A model generated the notes under the pieces. It was not told the origin of the DNA. It did no database searches and saw only the letters and a list, made by a program, of their open reading frames with translations. Made by a program: the position numbers and the translations under genes. Positions 41,022-50,284 of a stretch of 50,577 nt of DNA are shown here, in pieces (the first letter of the stretch is position 1; every line of letters starts with the position of its first letter). Source of the DNA: Phycisphaerales bacterium (GTDB taxonomy: Bacteria; Planctomycetota; Phycisphaerae; Phycisphaerales; SM1A02); the NCBI GenBank assembly GCA_013003065.1, contig JABDLI010000132.1, positions 1 through 50,577 on the forward strand, written 5' to 3'.

Positions 41022-41820
41022 CGACGAGAAACTTCCCGCTCTGCCTCAGGAAGTCGTTCGGGTTGTCGAACGAGATCCGGTCGATGGTGACCGCGGCGTG
41101 CCCCCGCGCTTGCATCTCCAGCCGCGTCTTGGGCACCGCGAGCGGATCGCTCGTGCCCCAGTCGCCGGCGGAGTTGATCCAGATCCGCTCCTGACCGTAC
41201 GTCTCGATGACGTCGGCGGCCCGCTGCGGGGTCATCTTGGTGTCGGGGTAGAGCGTCATGCCGGCCCAGAAGCCCTCGTCGAGCACGAGCTCGACCGTGT
41301 GCTCCTCCACGTGGTCGATCAGCACCCGTCCCGGGTCGATGTCGCCGCGGCTCTTGAGCGCGTCGATGATGAGCCGCGTGCCCTTGAGCTTGTCCTCGAG
41401 GTGCGGCGTGTGGATCAGGATGAGCTGATCGTGGTCGGCCGCAAGCGCAACCTGCTCCTCGAAGATCGTCAGCTCGTTTCGGCTGTTCTTGTTGAGACCG
41501 ATCTCCCCGACCCCGAGCGCCGTCGGACGCTCGAGAAACTCGGGCATGAAGCTCATCACCTCGCGGGCGAAGACGGGGTCCTCGGCTTCCTTGGGGTTGA
41601 TGCAGATCCAGCAGTAGTGGCGGATGCCGTGCGCGGACGCTCGCGCCGGCTCGAACTCGGTGAGCTGCGTGAAGTAGTCGAAGAACCCGCGGGGCGAGGA
41701 GCGGTCGAAGCCCGCCCAGAACGCCGGCTCCGTGACGGCCACGCACCCGGCCTGCGCCATCCGCTGGTAGTCGTCGGTGGTGCGTGAGATCATGTGGATG
41801 TGGGGATCGATGTACTTCAC
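41014..41820 (-). CDS. eboB: EboB: TatD-family metal-dependent hydrolase
   Basis: 268 residues. The N-terminal metal site is I-D-P-H-I-H (Asp5, His7, His9). Glu in G-V-G-E-I-G-L-N, His in L-I-H-T-P-H and His in L-I-D-H-V-E-E-H are later ligands; D-W-G carries the last Asp. TatD enzymes are nucleases or deacylases; the ebo member's substrate is unknown. ATG 41820 overlaps the preceding gene's stop by 4 bp. Confidence 0.9.
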   Translation of the reverse strand: MKYIDPHIHMISRTTDDYQRMAQAGCVAVTEPAFWAGFDRSSPRGFFDYFTQLTEFEPARASAHGIRHYCWICINPKEAEDPVFAREVMSFMPEFLERPTALGVGEIGLNKNSRNELTIFEEQVALAADHDQLILIHTPHLEDKLKGTRLIIDALKSRGDIDPGRVLIDHVEEHTVELVLDEGFWAGMTLYPDTKMTPQRAADVIETYGQERIWINSAGDWGTSDPLAVPKTRLEMQARGHAAVTIDRISFDNPNDFLRQSGKFLVDA

Positions 41821-42125
41821 GCCGGGGTCTCTCCCCCCGGATACGCCCCGAACGCGCCCTTCAAGCCGGCGGCGGAGTCGATGGGCGTGTCGGTCGGGTC
41901 GCTCAGCAGCTCCAGGATGCGGCGGGCGCGGCTCGCCCCGGGCTCCGCCAGCACGGCGACCGCCCGGCGGAACGCGGCCATGCGGAAGTCGTCGCCCTCG
42001 GCGCCACCGCGTTCGACGCGATCGAGAAACGCGGCGACGTCGAGCAGCTTCGCCCGGTGCTCCATGAAGTAGCGATCGACGACGGCCTGCCGGCTCATCG
42101 GACAGCTCGGAGTCTTGGCTTTCAT
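41817..42125 (-). CDS. Small protein in the eboA position of the ebo cluster
   Basis: 102 residues, predicted helical ([25 protein letters not shown]), no signal or membrane segment. Its position between eboD and eboB is that of eboA, but EboA proteins I know are about twice as long, so homology is not claimed. Its C-terminal tail ([10 protein letters not shown]) overlaps eboB by 4 bp. It lies 46 bp after the eboD stop. Confidence 0.78.
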   Translation of the reverse strand: MKAKTPSCPMSRQAVVDRYFMEHRAKLLDVAAFLDRVERGGAEGDDFRMAAFRRAVAVLAEPGASRARRILELLSDPTDTPIDSAAGLKGAFGAYPGGETPA

Positions 42126-42171
42126 GCCAGCATCGTACGCGGAGCCCGCGACGGGTGCCCGGGAAGATCCG

Positions 42172-43374
42172 TCAGCCCGCGTGACGGGTCGCGGCGCGTG
42201 CGACCAGGTGGTCGATCGCTGCGCACATCGTGTCGCGGTCGATGTGGTGGACGTCGACGTCGCGGCCGATGCCCTCCAGCAGCGTGATCGTCAGCCGGCC
42301 GCCGAGGTGCTCGCGAAATTCCTCCAGACCATCCAGCAGCGTGCCGCGATCGGCGAGACACGGGTGGGTCAGCGAGAAACCGATGGCGGTCAGCGTGTCG
42401 AGGATGTCCTCCGCGTCGCTCGGCTTCAGCCGCTTCGTCAGGACGGAGTAGACGGTGTCGAGGGCGATGCCGATCGCCACCGCTTCCCCGTGCCGCAGCT
42501 CGAAGTTCGTCATCTGCTCCATCTTGTGGGCCGACCAGTGACCGAAATCGAGCGGCCGGGCGTTCTCGCGTTCGAACGGATCGCCGCCGAAGGCGATGTG
42601 ATCGAGGTGCAGCTCGGCCGAGCGGTGGATGATCGGATCGGCGGCGGCCTCGTCGCGGCGTCGCAGCCGGGCGGCCGCGTTGGCGATGCGGCGGTAGAAC
42701 GGAGCGTCTTTCAGCAACGCCACCTTGACCGCCTCGCTGAGCCCCGCCCGCCAGTCGCGATCGCTGAGCGTCGTGAGGAACGCGGCGTCGTTCAGGACGG
42801 CACACGGAACGTTGAAGGCGCCGAGGAAGTTCTTCTTGCCGTGCGCGTTGATGCCGTTCTTCACGCCGATGCCGGCATCCCCCTGGGCCAGTGTGGTCGT
42901 CGGAAACCGGATCAGCCGCACGCCGCGGTGGGCGGTGGCGGCGGCGTAGCCGACGGCGTCGAGGACCGCGCCCCCGCCGACGGCAAAGACGAAGGAGTGC
43001 CGGCAGATGCCCTCGACGTCGATCGCCTCGATCATTCGGCGGACGTGGTCGGGATCGTTCTTGACGATCTCGCCGCCCGGCACCCGGCGGATCGGACCGG
43101 CCAGGGTCATGAGATCCGCGTGCGCCGCGGCGTACCGCGTGATGGCCGTCTCGAGCTTCGGCCAGGCGTCCGCCACCGCGTCATCGACGAAGACGACCGC
43201 CCGTCCGGTCGAGTCGCGTCCTTCCGCCAGGACCTTCCGCAGCACCGGGTTCGCCTCGGCAAAGACGTCTCGCGTGAAGCGGACCCGGTGCGTGTACGGA
43301 ACCGCGAACGTCCGGTCCAACGCGGACGGATCACCGGGGTACGGCGGCGAATCGGATTCGAGCGGGCTGGTCAT
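42172..43374 (-). CDS. eboD: EboD: 3-dehydroquinate synthase-like cyclase
   Basis: 400 residues of the sugar-phosphate cyclase family. NAD site: A-V-G-G-G-A-V-L-D-A-V-G. Metal and active-site blocks: P-T-T-T-L-A-Q-G-D-A-G-I-G-V-K-N-G-I-N (as in EEVS and EboD rather than AroB), L-S-E-A-V-K-V-A-L-L-K-D, D-F-G-H-W-S-A-H-K-M-E and R-H-G-E-A-V-A-I-G. The product is not predictable; cyclases of this group use sedoheptulose-7-phosphate or DAHP. It is the first ebo gene, 73 bp after the RND stop, and could share its transcript. Confidence 0.9.
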   Translation of the reverse strand: MTSPLESDSPPYPGDPSALDRTFAVPYTHRVRFTRDVFAEANPVLRKVLAEGRDSTGRAVVFVDDAVADAWPKLETAITRYAAAHADLMTLAGPIRRVPGGEIVKNDPDHVRRMIEAIDVEGICRHSFVFAVGGGAVLDAVGYAAATAHRGVRLIRFPTTTLAQGDAGIGVKNGINAHGKKNFLGAFNVPCAVLNDAAFLTTLSDRDWRAGLSEAVKVALLKDAPFYRRIANAAARLRRRDEAAADPIIHRSAELHLDHIAFGGDPFERENARPLDFGHWSAHKMEQMTNFELRHGEAVAIGIALDTVYSVLTKRLKPSDAEDILDTLTAIGFSLTHPCLADRGTLLDGLEEFREHLGGRLTITLLEGIGRDVDVHHIDRDTMCAAIDHLVARAATRHAG

Positions 43375-43447
43375 GGGGTGTCCAAGCTGTGAATCGCCGA
43401 TCGCGATCCCTCGCTTGCGGCCGACCGTCAGAAGAATAGGCCCTCGA

Positions 43448-46400
43448 TCACTTCGACGCCGTGACGACGGGGGCCCCCGCCGCGGGAGCCGCCACCGGGC
43501 GCCGGGCCACGTCGGGTCGCGTCTGTGCGAGGTCCCGGTGGGTGACGTCGAGCACGAGGCTCAGCAGGAGCGGCACCAGGAAGAGCGTGAAGAGCGTCGA
43601 GACGATCAGCCCCCCCACGACCACGCTGCCGAGCCCCCGGTAGAGCTCTGACCCGGATCCGGGCATCAGGACGAGCGGGAGCATGCCCCCGACGCTCGTG
43701 AGCGTGCTCATGAAGATCGGCCGCACCCGCGTGCGAACGGCTTCGGCGATTGCCCGCCGCGGCGTCATCGGACCCTCGTCCGCGAGGATCCCCGTCTCGC
43801 CCCTCCCGCTGAGGAAGTTGAGGGTCTGGTGGACGAGCAGGATGGCGTTGTTCACCACGACGCCGATCAGCAGGATGAAGCCGAGCATGGTCAGGACGTC
43901 GAGCGTCTGCATCGGGAGGTAGGGGTCGGTCACGCTCCACAGGAAGACCGCGAAGAGCGCGACAAAGCCGCCGAGCGTCGCGAGCGGCACGCTGAACATG
44001 ATCACGATCGGCTGGACGAAGCTCTGGAACAACACGCACATCAGCAGGTAGACGACGACGAGCGCCAGCACGAGCGAGCTGCCGAGCGTCCCCAGGATCG
44101 TCCCGTCCCCCAGCAACGCCGCCCGCACGTCGGCGAGCTTGCTTGCGCTGCCGGCCAGCGTCGTCTCGATGCTCGGCGGAAGGCGCCCGGCGTCGCGATG
44201 ACCCTGCAGGGTCGCCTCGAGGTCCGCGATCATCCGCTCGAGCGCCATCCCCTCCGGCGGCGTCACCTGAAAGCTCACGGCGCGTTGCCGTCCGACGCGG
44301 GTGATCTGCTCCGGGCCGGTCAACCGGCGGATGTCGGCGAGGGACGCCAGCGGCACGACCCGACCGCTCGGCGCCGCGACCGGCACATCGGCCAGGCCAT
44401 TGACGTAAGTCTGCCCGACCACGTCCCGGTTGATCACCTTGAGATCGATCGACTCGCCGCCCCGCTGGTACTCGTCGACGATCGCGCCGTCCCCGCTCGC
44501 ACGGACCGCGAGCCCCACGTCGGCCGTGGTCAGACCGATCTCGCCCAGCCGCACGAGATCCGGACGCACCTGGATCTCGGGGCTTCCGAGGGAGAAGTTG
44601 CTCGGCACGGGCTGGATGGCGCCGAAGCCGTACTGCGTCGCGAGCTCCATGTACAGGAACGAGGCGACGCCGACGATCTCGTCGAGATCGGGGCCCGCCA
44701 GCTCGAGCTTGATCGCCGATCCGGTCGAGCCGCCGAGCTGGAAGAGCGGCACCTGGAACGGGAACGCGATCGTGCCGGGCAGCACCTCGCCGCGGGTGGC
44801 GTGCGTGAACAGCGGCAGCAGATCGACGACGCGTTTCGTGTCATCGCTGATCCCGCCGTGGAAGAGGATGCCGTCGAACGCGACGAGAAAGTAGTTCTCC
44901 ATGCTCGGCGGCACCACGGGCGCCCCGGGCTGTTGCGTCGCCCAATCGAACGTCGGCACGGACGGGAGACCGGCGACGGCCGCCGCGTACGCGTCGGGAT
45001 CGTCACGCCGGAGCCCCGCCTCCCAGAACGGGCGAATCTCCGTCTCGATCCGCCGCGCCATCTCGGTCATCTGCTCGATGTTGTAGCCGGGCGGGGGAAT
45101 GATGAGCCCGAACACGAGGTTGCGGTTGCCCCGCGGCAGGTAGTCGATCGGCGGCATGAGCTTGATCGTGCCGACGACGCTCACGATGGTCAGCAACGCG
45201 ATCACGGCGAGCCGCGCCAGGGTGCTGCCGCACACGGCGTAGATGAGTCGCCCGAGCCAATGCCCGAGGCCGCGTCGCGTCTGAACGACGGCGTCGCCGC
45301 GACGCTGCCGCAGGAGCCGGGCGGCCGCCGAGGGAATCACGGTGATCGAGACGAGCAGGCTGAGCGCCACGGCGGCGCAGATCGCCAGGGCGATGTCGCG
45401 GAAGAGCTGCCCCGCTTCTTCCTGGATCAGCAGGATGGGAATGAACACCACGATCGTCGTGAGCGTGGAGGCGAGCACCGCTCCCCAGACCTCGCGGGCG
45501 CCGTCGTAGGCGGCATCGAGCGGTCGTTTGCCCATCTCCAGATGGCGGAAGATATTCTCGAGCACGACGATGGCGTTGTCGACGACCATGCCGATCGCGA
45601 AGGCCATGCCGGCAAGGCTGACGACGTTGATGCTGCGTCCCATCGCCACCATCGCCACGACCGCACCGATGACCGAGATGGGGATCGCGAGCGCGATGAT
45701 GCCGACCGATCGAATCGAACGCAGGAACAGGATGAGCACCACGATTGCCAGTCCGCCGCCGATCCAGATGTTCGTCTGCACGAGACCGATGGCGTCGTCG
45801 ATGTACTCCGTCTGGTCGTAGACCTGCGTCAGCGTGAGCGTGCCGTCGAGGTCGAGGCTGCGCGCCTGTGCGTCGAGGAGGCCGCCGGGCGCGGTGAGAC
45901 GGGCGATCTCCGCCTTCAGCCCCTCCATGACCTCGATGATGTTGGAGCCGATCTCCCGGTCGGCGTTGATCGCGATCACCGGCTCGCCCCGGGATCGCAC
46001 GAAGCTCGTCGGCTCCTTGTACGTCTCGACGACCTCGGCCACGTCGCCAACCCGGACCGGGCCGCCGGCCGCGTGCGCGATCACCGTCTGCTCGATCGCC
46101 AGGAGCGACTCGTACTGCCCGACGGTCCGCAACCGGACGTCACGCTTGCCGTCGGCGAGCTGCCCCGCGGAGACGTTCTGGTTCGTGTCGCGGATCGCCT
46201 GGGCGAACGCCGTCGGCGTGACGCGGTACTGGGCCAGCCGCGTCGGATCGAGACGAATCTGCACTTCCCGCTCGCGACCGCCGAGAACGTTGATCTCGGC
46301 AATGCCGGCGACCCGCTCGAGCGCCGGCTCGATGCGATCGATGGCGAAGTCACGCAGGATGCGGATGTCGAAGTCGGGGTCGGTCGTGCCGAAGACGATC

Positions 46401-46819
46401 CACGCGATGTAGTCGCGATTCTCGGCGTCGGTGGCGTCGATCACCGGCTCGTCGACGTTCTCGGGATAGTCGGGCACCTGGCGGAGCTTGTCGCTCACCT
46501 CGCGCAGGGCGTCGTCCTTGTCGGTGCCGGTCGTGAACTCGAGCCGGATGGAGCCGCTGTTCTGGTTGGACGCGCTGGTCATCGACCGCAGACCGGCGAT
46601 GCCGAGCAGCCGCTCCTCCTGCGGGTCGATGATGTTCAGCTCGACCTCTTCGGGGCTCGCGCCTTCCCAGAAGGTCGTCACCGTGATGATGGTGTTCTCG
46701 ACGTTCGGCGTGAGCTGAATGGGCAACCGTGATAACGCGAGCGCCCCCGCGAGCAGCGTCAGAATGACGCCGACCACGACGGTCACCGGCTGCCGGATGG
46801 CGACTCGGATCGGATCCAT
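43448..46819 (-). CDS. RND-family efflux transporter
   Basis: 1123 residues, with the two-fold repeat of 6 membrane segments and large periplasmic loops. Early: I-R-Q-P-V-T-V-V-V-G-V-I-L-T-L-L-A-G. TM4 carries G-M-A-F-A-I-G-M-V-V-D-N-A-I-V-V-L-E-N-I, one of the two proton-relay aspartates of AcrB (the second is Asn). The late block G-F-I-L-L-I-G-V-V-V-N-N-A-I-L-L-V-H fits the HAE group. It pumps substrates across the envelope with an adaptor and an outer-membrane channel; substrate not known. The start is 3 bp after the adaptor stop. No TolC-type gene is in the window. Confidence 0.93.
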   Translation of the reverse strand: MDPIRVAIRQPVTVVVGVILTLLAGALALSRLPIQLTPNVENTIITVTTFWEGASPEEVELNIIDPQEERLLGIAGLRSMTSASNQNSGSIRLEFTTGTDKDDALREVSDKLRQVPDYPENVDEPVIDATDAENRDYIAWIVFGTTDPDFDIRILRDFAIDRIEPALERVAGIAEINVLGGREREVQIRLDPTRLAQYRVTPTAFAQAIRDTNQNVSAGQLADGKRDVRLRTVGQYESLLAIEQTVIAHAAGGPVRVGDVAEVVETYKEPTSFVRSRGEPVIAINADREIGSNIIEVMEGLKAEIARLTAPGGLLDAQARSLDLDGTLTLTQVYDQTEYIDDAIGLVQTNIWIGGGLAIVVLILFLRSIRSVGIIALAIPISVIGAVVAMVAMGRSINVVSLAGMAFAIGMVVDNAIVVLENIFRHLEMGKRPLDAAYDGAREVWGAVLASTLTTIVVFIPILLIQEEAGQLFRDIALAICAAVALSLLVSITVIPSAAARLLRQRRGDAVVQTRRGLGHWLGRLIYAVCGSTLARLAVIALLTIVSVVGTIKLMPPIDYLPRGNRNLVFGLIIPPPGYNIEQMTEMARRIETEIRPFWEAGLRRDDPDAYAAAVAGLPSVPTFDWATQQPGAPVVPPSMENYFLVAFDGILFHGGISDDTKRVVDLLPLFTHATRGEVLPGTIAFPFQVPLFQLGGSTGSAIKLELAGPDLDEIVGVASFLYMELATQYGFGAIQPVPSNFSLGSPEIQVRPDLVRLGEIGLTTADVGLAVRASGDGAIVDEYQRGGESIDLKVINRDVVGQTYVNGLADVPVAAPSGRVVPLASLADIRRLTGPEQITRVGRQRAVSFQVTPPEGMALERMIADLEATLQGHRDAGRLPPSIETTLAGSASKLADVRAALLGDGTILGTLGSSLVLALVVVYLLMCVLFQSFVQPIVIMFSVPLATLGGFVALFAVFLWSVTDPYLPMQTLDVLTMLGFILLIGVVVNNAILLVHQTLNFLSGRGETGILADEGPMTPRRAIAEAVRTRVRPIFMSTLTSVGGMLPLVLMPGSGSELYRGLGSVVVGGLIVSTLFTLFLVPLLLSLVLDVTHRDLAQTRPDVARRPVAAPAAGAPVVTASK

Positions 46820-46822
46820 ACG

Positions 46823-47983
46823 CTAAGCGTCCGGGCCGGGACGCCCCGGCGACTCCTGGAAGCTGATCGGCATCATCGGGAACAGACGCTCGTTGCCCTC
46901 GACGACGATCTGGTCTCCCGCCGAGAGCCCGCGTGCCTCGATGGCGACGCGGGCGCCGGCTTCGAAGAGCAGGCGGATCGACACGGGCGTCGCCTGGTGT
47001 CCCCCCGCGCCGTCGGGTCGGGCGAGGTACACGTAGAACCCGATGTCGTTGCGTAAGAGCGCATCCCGCGGAACGGTCAGGAACGCTCCATCCCGCCCGG
47101 TGGGAACCCACCCCGTCACCGACATGCCCTCGGCCAGCGTGCCCGCCGGATCGTCGAGACGCACGCGAACCGGGAACGTGCGGGCCGCCGCGTCGACCCG
47201 CGGGACCACCCGCGCGGCGAGGGGCTCGGTGGTGACTCCCGTCGCGTCGACGAGCACGCGGATGCGGGCGTCGGACCCCCGGAGCGTCGGTGCGTACCGC
47301 TGGGGGACGTCGAGCCACGCGTCGTAGGCGCCGGTGGCCACGATCTCGACGAGTCCATCACCCTCGGCGACCCACTGGCCGCTCTCCGTGTGCTTTGCGA
47401 CGATCACGCCGTCGAACGGGGCCGTGATCTCCATGTCGGAGAGCCGCGTCCGCAGCAGCGCCTGCATCGACTCGTTCGTGCCGAGCTCGTGGGTGGCTTC
47501 GTCGCGTCGCGCCGCGGCGATCCGCATTTCCGCTTCGGCGTCGAGCAGCTCCTTCGGATTGATGGCCGATCGCGCCTCGAGCGTGCGCAGCGCCTCGACG
47601 TCCCGCGTTTCCATATCCAGCTCGGCCTGGCGGGCGGCGGCCACCGCCTTCGCGACGAGCGCCTGCAGCTGGAGCTGTTGGAGTGTCAACTCGAGCCGGC
47701 GTCGATCGAGCCGCGCGAGCGGGTCACCGGCGCGGACGACGTCACCGGCCTCCACGAGAACGGCCCGGACGAGGCCCGGCTCGATCGTCGCGACGAGCGA
47801 ACGCGCCACCGCGCGGAGCTCGCCGGTGACCTGCCGGCGTTCGGCCAGCGTCTCCTCCGTGACGGGCGCGACGAGCACGGCGGTCGCGGGGGGCCCCTGC
47901 GCGGCGGTTGGGGTCACGGCAACGCCCGCGGCAACCGTCGTCAGAACGACCAGCAGCATGAGCGAATTGCGGTTCGGGCCCAT
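46823..47983 (-). CDS. RND efflux periplasmic adaptor (membrane fusion protein)
   Basis: 386 residues. Signal peptide (1-28, T-A-A-Q). The lipoyl/barrel part is I-E-P-G-L-V-R-A-V-L-V-E-A-G-D-V-V-R-A-G-D-P-L-A, a helical hairpin follows (L-E-L-T-L-Q-Q-L...), then I-T-A-P-F-D-G-V-I-V-A-K-H, then the beta-barrel and membrane-proximal domains. It links the pump to an outer-membrane channel. GAGGAG lies 6-7 nt before ATG 47983. It heads a pump operon that may run on into the ebo genes. Confidence 0.92.
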   Translation of the reverse strand: MGPNRNSLMLLVVLTTVAAGVAVTPTAAQGPPATAVLVAPVTEETLAERRQVTGELRAVARSLVATIEPGLVRAVLVEAGDVVRAGDPLARLDRRRLELTLQQLQLQALVAKAVAAARQAELDMETRDVEALRTLEARSAINPKELLDAEAEMRIAAARRDEATHELGTNESMQALLRTRLSDMEITAPFDGVIVAKHTESGQWVAEGDGLVEIVATGAYDAWLDVPQRYAPTLRGSDARIRVLVDATGVTTEPLAARVVPRVDAAARTFPVRVRLDDPAGTLAEGMSVTGWVPTGRDGAFLTVPRDALLRNDIGFYVYLARPDGAGGHQATPVSIRLLFEAGARVAIEARGLSAGDQIVVEGNERLFPMMPISFQESPGRPGPDA

Positions 47984-48084
47984 CGGGCATCTCCTCTGCT
48001 TCCCAGTGCGTCACCGATCGCCTCGACCCGTCGGGGGACCCGCCGAGGACTGAGCGTAGTCGCCACCGCGGAGGCCTTCCAGCC

Positions 48085-49797
48085 TCAGCACGATCCCCAG
48101 TCGGCGAGCAGCCGGGCCAAGTCGTCGGGACCGACCATTCCGTCGCCGTCGAGATCGGCCGAACAGCCGCCGCACCCGCCCCACGCCGCGAGGAGCGTGA
48201 GCAAGTCGCCGAACCCGACGAGCCCGCTGCCGTCGAGGTCGGCGGGGCACGGCTCGATGACCCGAACCCGCTGGTCAGCGGCGATCTCCGTCAGGACCGC
48301 GACGCGGCCGGATGGGAACCGAACTTCGAGCCGATCGACCGTCGCCGCGGGACCGAGACCGAAGTGGGACTCCAGCGGTGGTCCGGCGTAGAAGCTGCCG
48401 CCAACCGTGATCACGCCGAGCTGGGTGCGGCCGCCGGCCGTGACCTCGATGCGAGCGCCGACGCCATCGCGATTGGAGCGCCGGCCGATCGCCTCGACGA
48501 TGAGCCAGTGGTTCTCGCCGCGCGGCGTGTCGTTGCGGTAGACGGTTACCGGGCCGAGGACGTCGAAGACGAGGAAGTCGGTGTCGCCGTCGCCCTCGAG
48601 ATCGATCGGCACCAGGGAACGGGTGTTGCCGACGTGGGCGAGCCCCGACGGTTCGGAGGCGTCGACGAACCCTCCGGTGCCGTCGGCGTGGAAGAACACC
48701 GCGGGCGTGTGCCACGGCGGCTGGGTCCAGCCGTTGACCGCGTAGAGATCGCGGTGGCCGTCGAGATCGGCGTCGAAGGCCCACACGCCCCATCCCCACG
48801 CGGTGTCGCCGATCCCCGCGCGGGCGGTGCCGTCGGTGAATCGTCCCGTGCCGTCGTTGCGGTAGAACATGTTGCAGCCGCCGGGGGTGCTGCAGCCGCC
48901 GTCCTTGCCGGTGATGTTCGTCGTGTAGAGGTCGAGGTCCAGGTCGCCGTCGAGGTCGGCGACCGCGACGCCCATGTCGTTGGCGACGTGCAGCGTGCCG
49001 GCTGCCTCGGACACGTCGGTGAACGTGCCGTCGCCGTTGTTGCGGAAGAGGTAGTCTTCATCGAAGTCGACGGCGCAGAAGATGTCGAGGGCGCCGTCGT
49101 CGTCGAAGTCTGCCATCACCGGTGTCCACTGAAAGCGTTCGCCGGGCGGGCGGGTGCCGGCGGTGTCGGTCACGTCGGTGAACCGGAAGCCGCCGTCGTT
49201 GCGGTAGAGGGACGTCGTGTAGCCGAACCAGCCCGTGACGAAGAGATCGAGGTCGCCGTCGCCGTCGTAGTCGCCCGCCGTGGCGCCGCCGATGGTCGGC
49301 TCGAGGGGGCCGACGCCCGAGCCGGCGGTGACGTTCTCGAAAGCGCCGTCGCCACGGTTGCGAAACAGCTGGGAGCAGGGGAACGACGCGTCGAACGGGC
49401 TGCAGTCGTTGAGGACGAAGAGGTCGCGGTGGCCGTCGTTATCGAGGTCGAGAAACAGGGCCATGTGCGCGAAGCCGAGGTCGCCGACGCCGGCGGCCTC
49501 GGTCACGTCGACGAACACGCCGCCGTCGTTGCGGAAGAGGCGATTCGGCCACCCGTACGAGTCGCACACGTAAACGTCGTGATCGCCGTCGTTGTCGTAG
49601 TCCGCCACGGCCGCCCCGGCGCCGAACCGGGCGTTTTGACCCGGCAGCAGCGGCGGCACCGGATCCCCGTCGTGGTGGGTGTGAACGATGCCCGACGCCG
49701 CGGTGGCCTCGCGGAACCGCACCTCCGGCAATCCACCGTCGCCCGGAACGCCCAACGCCGCGATGACGACCGCCTCGAGCACCTCGATTGCCTCCAC
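48085..49797 (-). CDS. FG-GAP/VCBS (CRTAC1-like) protein with ASPIC/UnbV domain and dockerin-like tail
   Basis: 570 residues. Seven or so FG-GAP/VCBS-type repeats (V-A-D-Y-D-N-D-G-D-H-D, L-D-L-D-N-D-G-H-R-D, A-G-D-Y-D-G-D-G-D-L-D and so on) form a calcium-binding beta propeller. An ASPIC/UnbV domain follows (N-H-W-L-I-V-E-A-I-G-R-R-S-N-R-D-G-V-G-A-R-I). The end has two D-L-D-G-x-G repeats (A-D-L-D-G-S-G-L-V-G-F-G-D-L, then A-D-L-D-G-D-G-M-V-G-P-D-D-L). It is likely a surface or extracellular protein, yet the start (GTG 49797) has no clear signal peptide. Function is unknown. Confidence 0.85.
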   Translation of the reverse strand: MEAIEVLEAVVIAALGVPGDGGLPEVRFREATAASGIVHTHHDGDPVPPLLPGQNARFGAGAAVADYDNDGDHDVYVCDSYGWPNRLFRNDGGVFVDVTEAAGVGDLGFAHMALFLDLDNDGHRDLFVLNDCSPFDASFPCSQLFRNRGDGAFENVTAGSGVGPLEPTIGGATAGDYDGDGDLDLFVTGWFGYTTSLYRNDGGFRFTDVTDTAGTRPPGERFQWTPVMADFDDDGALDIFCAVDFDEDYLFRNNGDGTFTDVSEAAGTLHVANDMGVAVADLDGDLDLDLYTTNITGKDGGCSTPGGCNMFYRNDGTGRFTDGTARAGIGDTAWGWGVWAFDADLDGHRDLYAVNGWTQPPWHTPAVFFHADGTGGFVDASEPSGLAHVGNTRSLVPIDLEGDGDTDFLVFDVLGPVTVYRNDTPRGENHWLIVEAIGRRSNRDGVGARIEVTAGGRTQLGVITVGGSFYAGPPLESHFGLGPAATVDRLEVRFPSGRVAVLTEIAADQRVRVIEPCPADLDGSGLVGFGDLLTLLAAWGGCGGCSADLDGDGMVGPDDLARLLADWGSC

Positions 49798-50284
49798 AGA
49801 TCCAACCTTAGGACGGCCCGGACACCCGCGGAAGCGACCGGACGGCCGGTCGATCCGACAAGCCCCCAAAAAGGGACAGGCACTTGTCGGCTGTGGCCCA
49901 CGACCCATGCCCGCGACAAGTGCCTGTCCTCTCTGGGGGGCCCTCTGGGGGGCCGGGAGTTCGAGAAGTGCCTGTCCTCTCTTGGGCTCTCTCTTGGGCT
50001 CTTGGGCTCTTGGGGGGCCGGGAGTCGAGAAGTGCCTGTCCTTTGTTGGGGGCGGATGTGGTGTTTGGGGGTGCGGTGTGGTGTTGGCACCACGTGGCTT
50101 GGAGGGTCGTCCGAGAACAGTGGCCGTTTCCGCGTCCGCCCCCCGCCGTGTCCGCCGGCACGCTCCTTGCTCCTGTGACCTCGGGCCACCGGTCCGTAAC
50201 TCGCCCGATAACAGGGGTTTGTGAAAAGGTTTGCGAACTCCTCACCACCCGCGGGCGAACTGAGAGAGGGCAAGGACGCAGTTG
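49798..50284. repeat. Repeat-rich intergenic region with AAGTGCCTGTCC copies
   Basis: The 12-mer AAGTGCCTGTCC occurs at 49918-49929, 49966-49977 and 50030-50041, and inverted at 49874-49885. The copies are joined by GGGGGGCC and CTCTTGGG reiterations. No credible gene is seen. A promoter for the thiolase is expected here but none is clear. Confidence 0.85.

Noticed and set aside
43829-46732. 967-residue plus-strand open frame
   Set aside because: It is antisense to the RND pump, rich in Arg/Asp/His with no motif.
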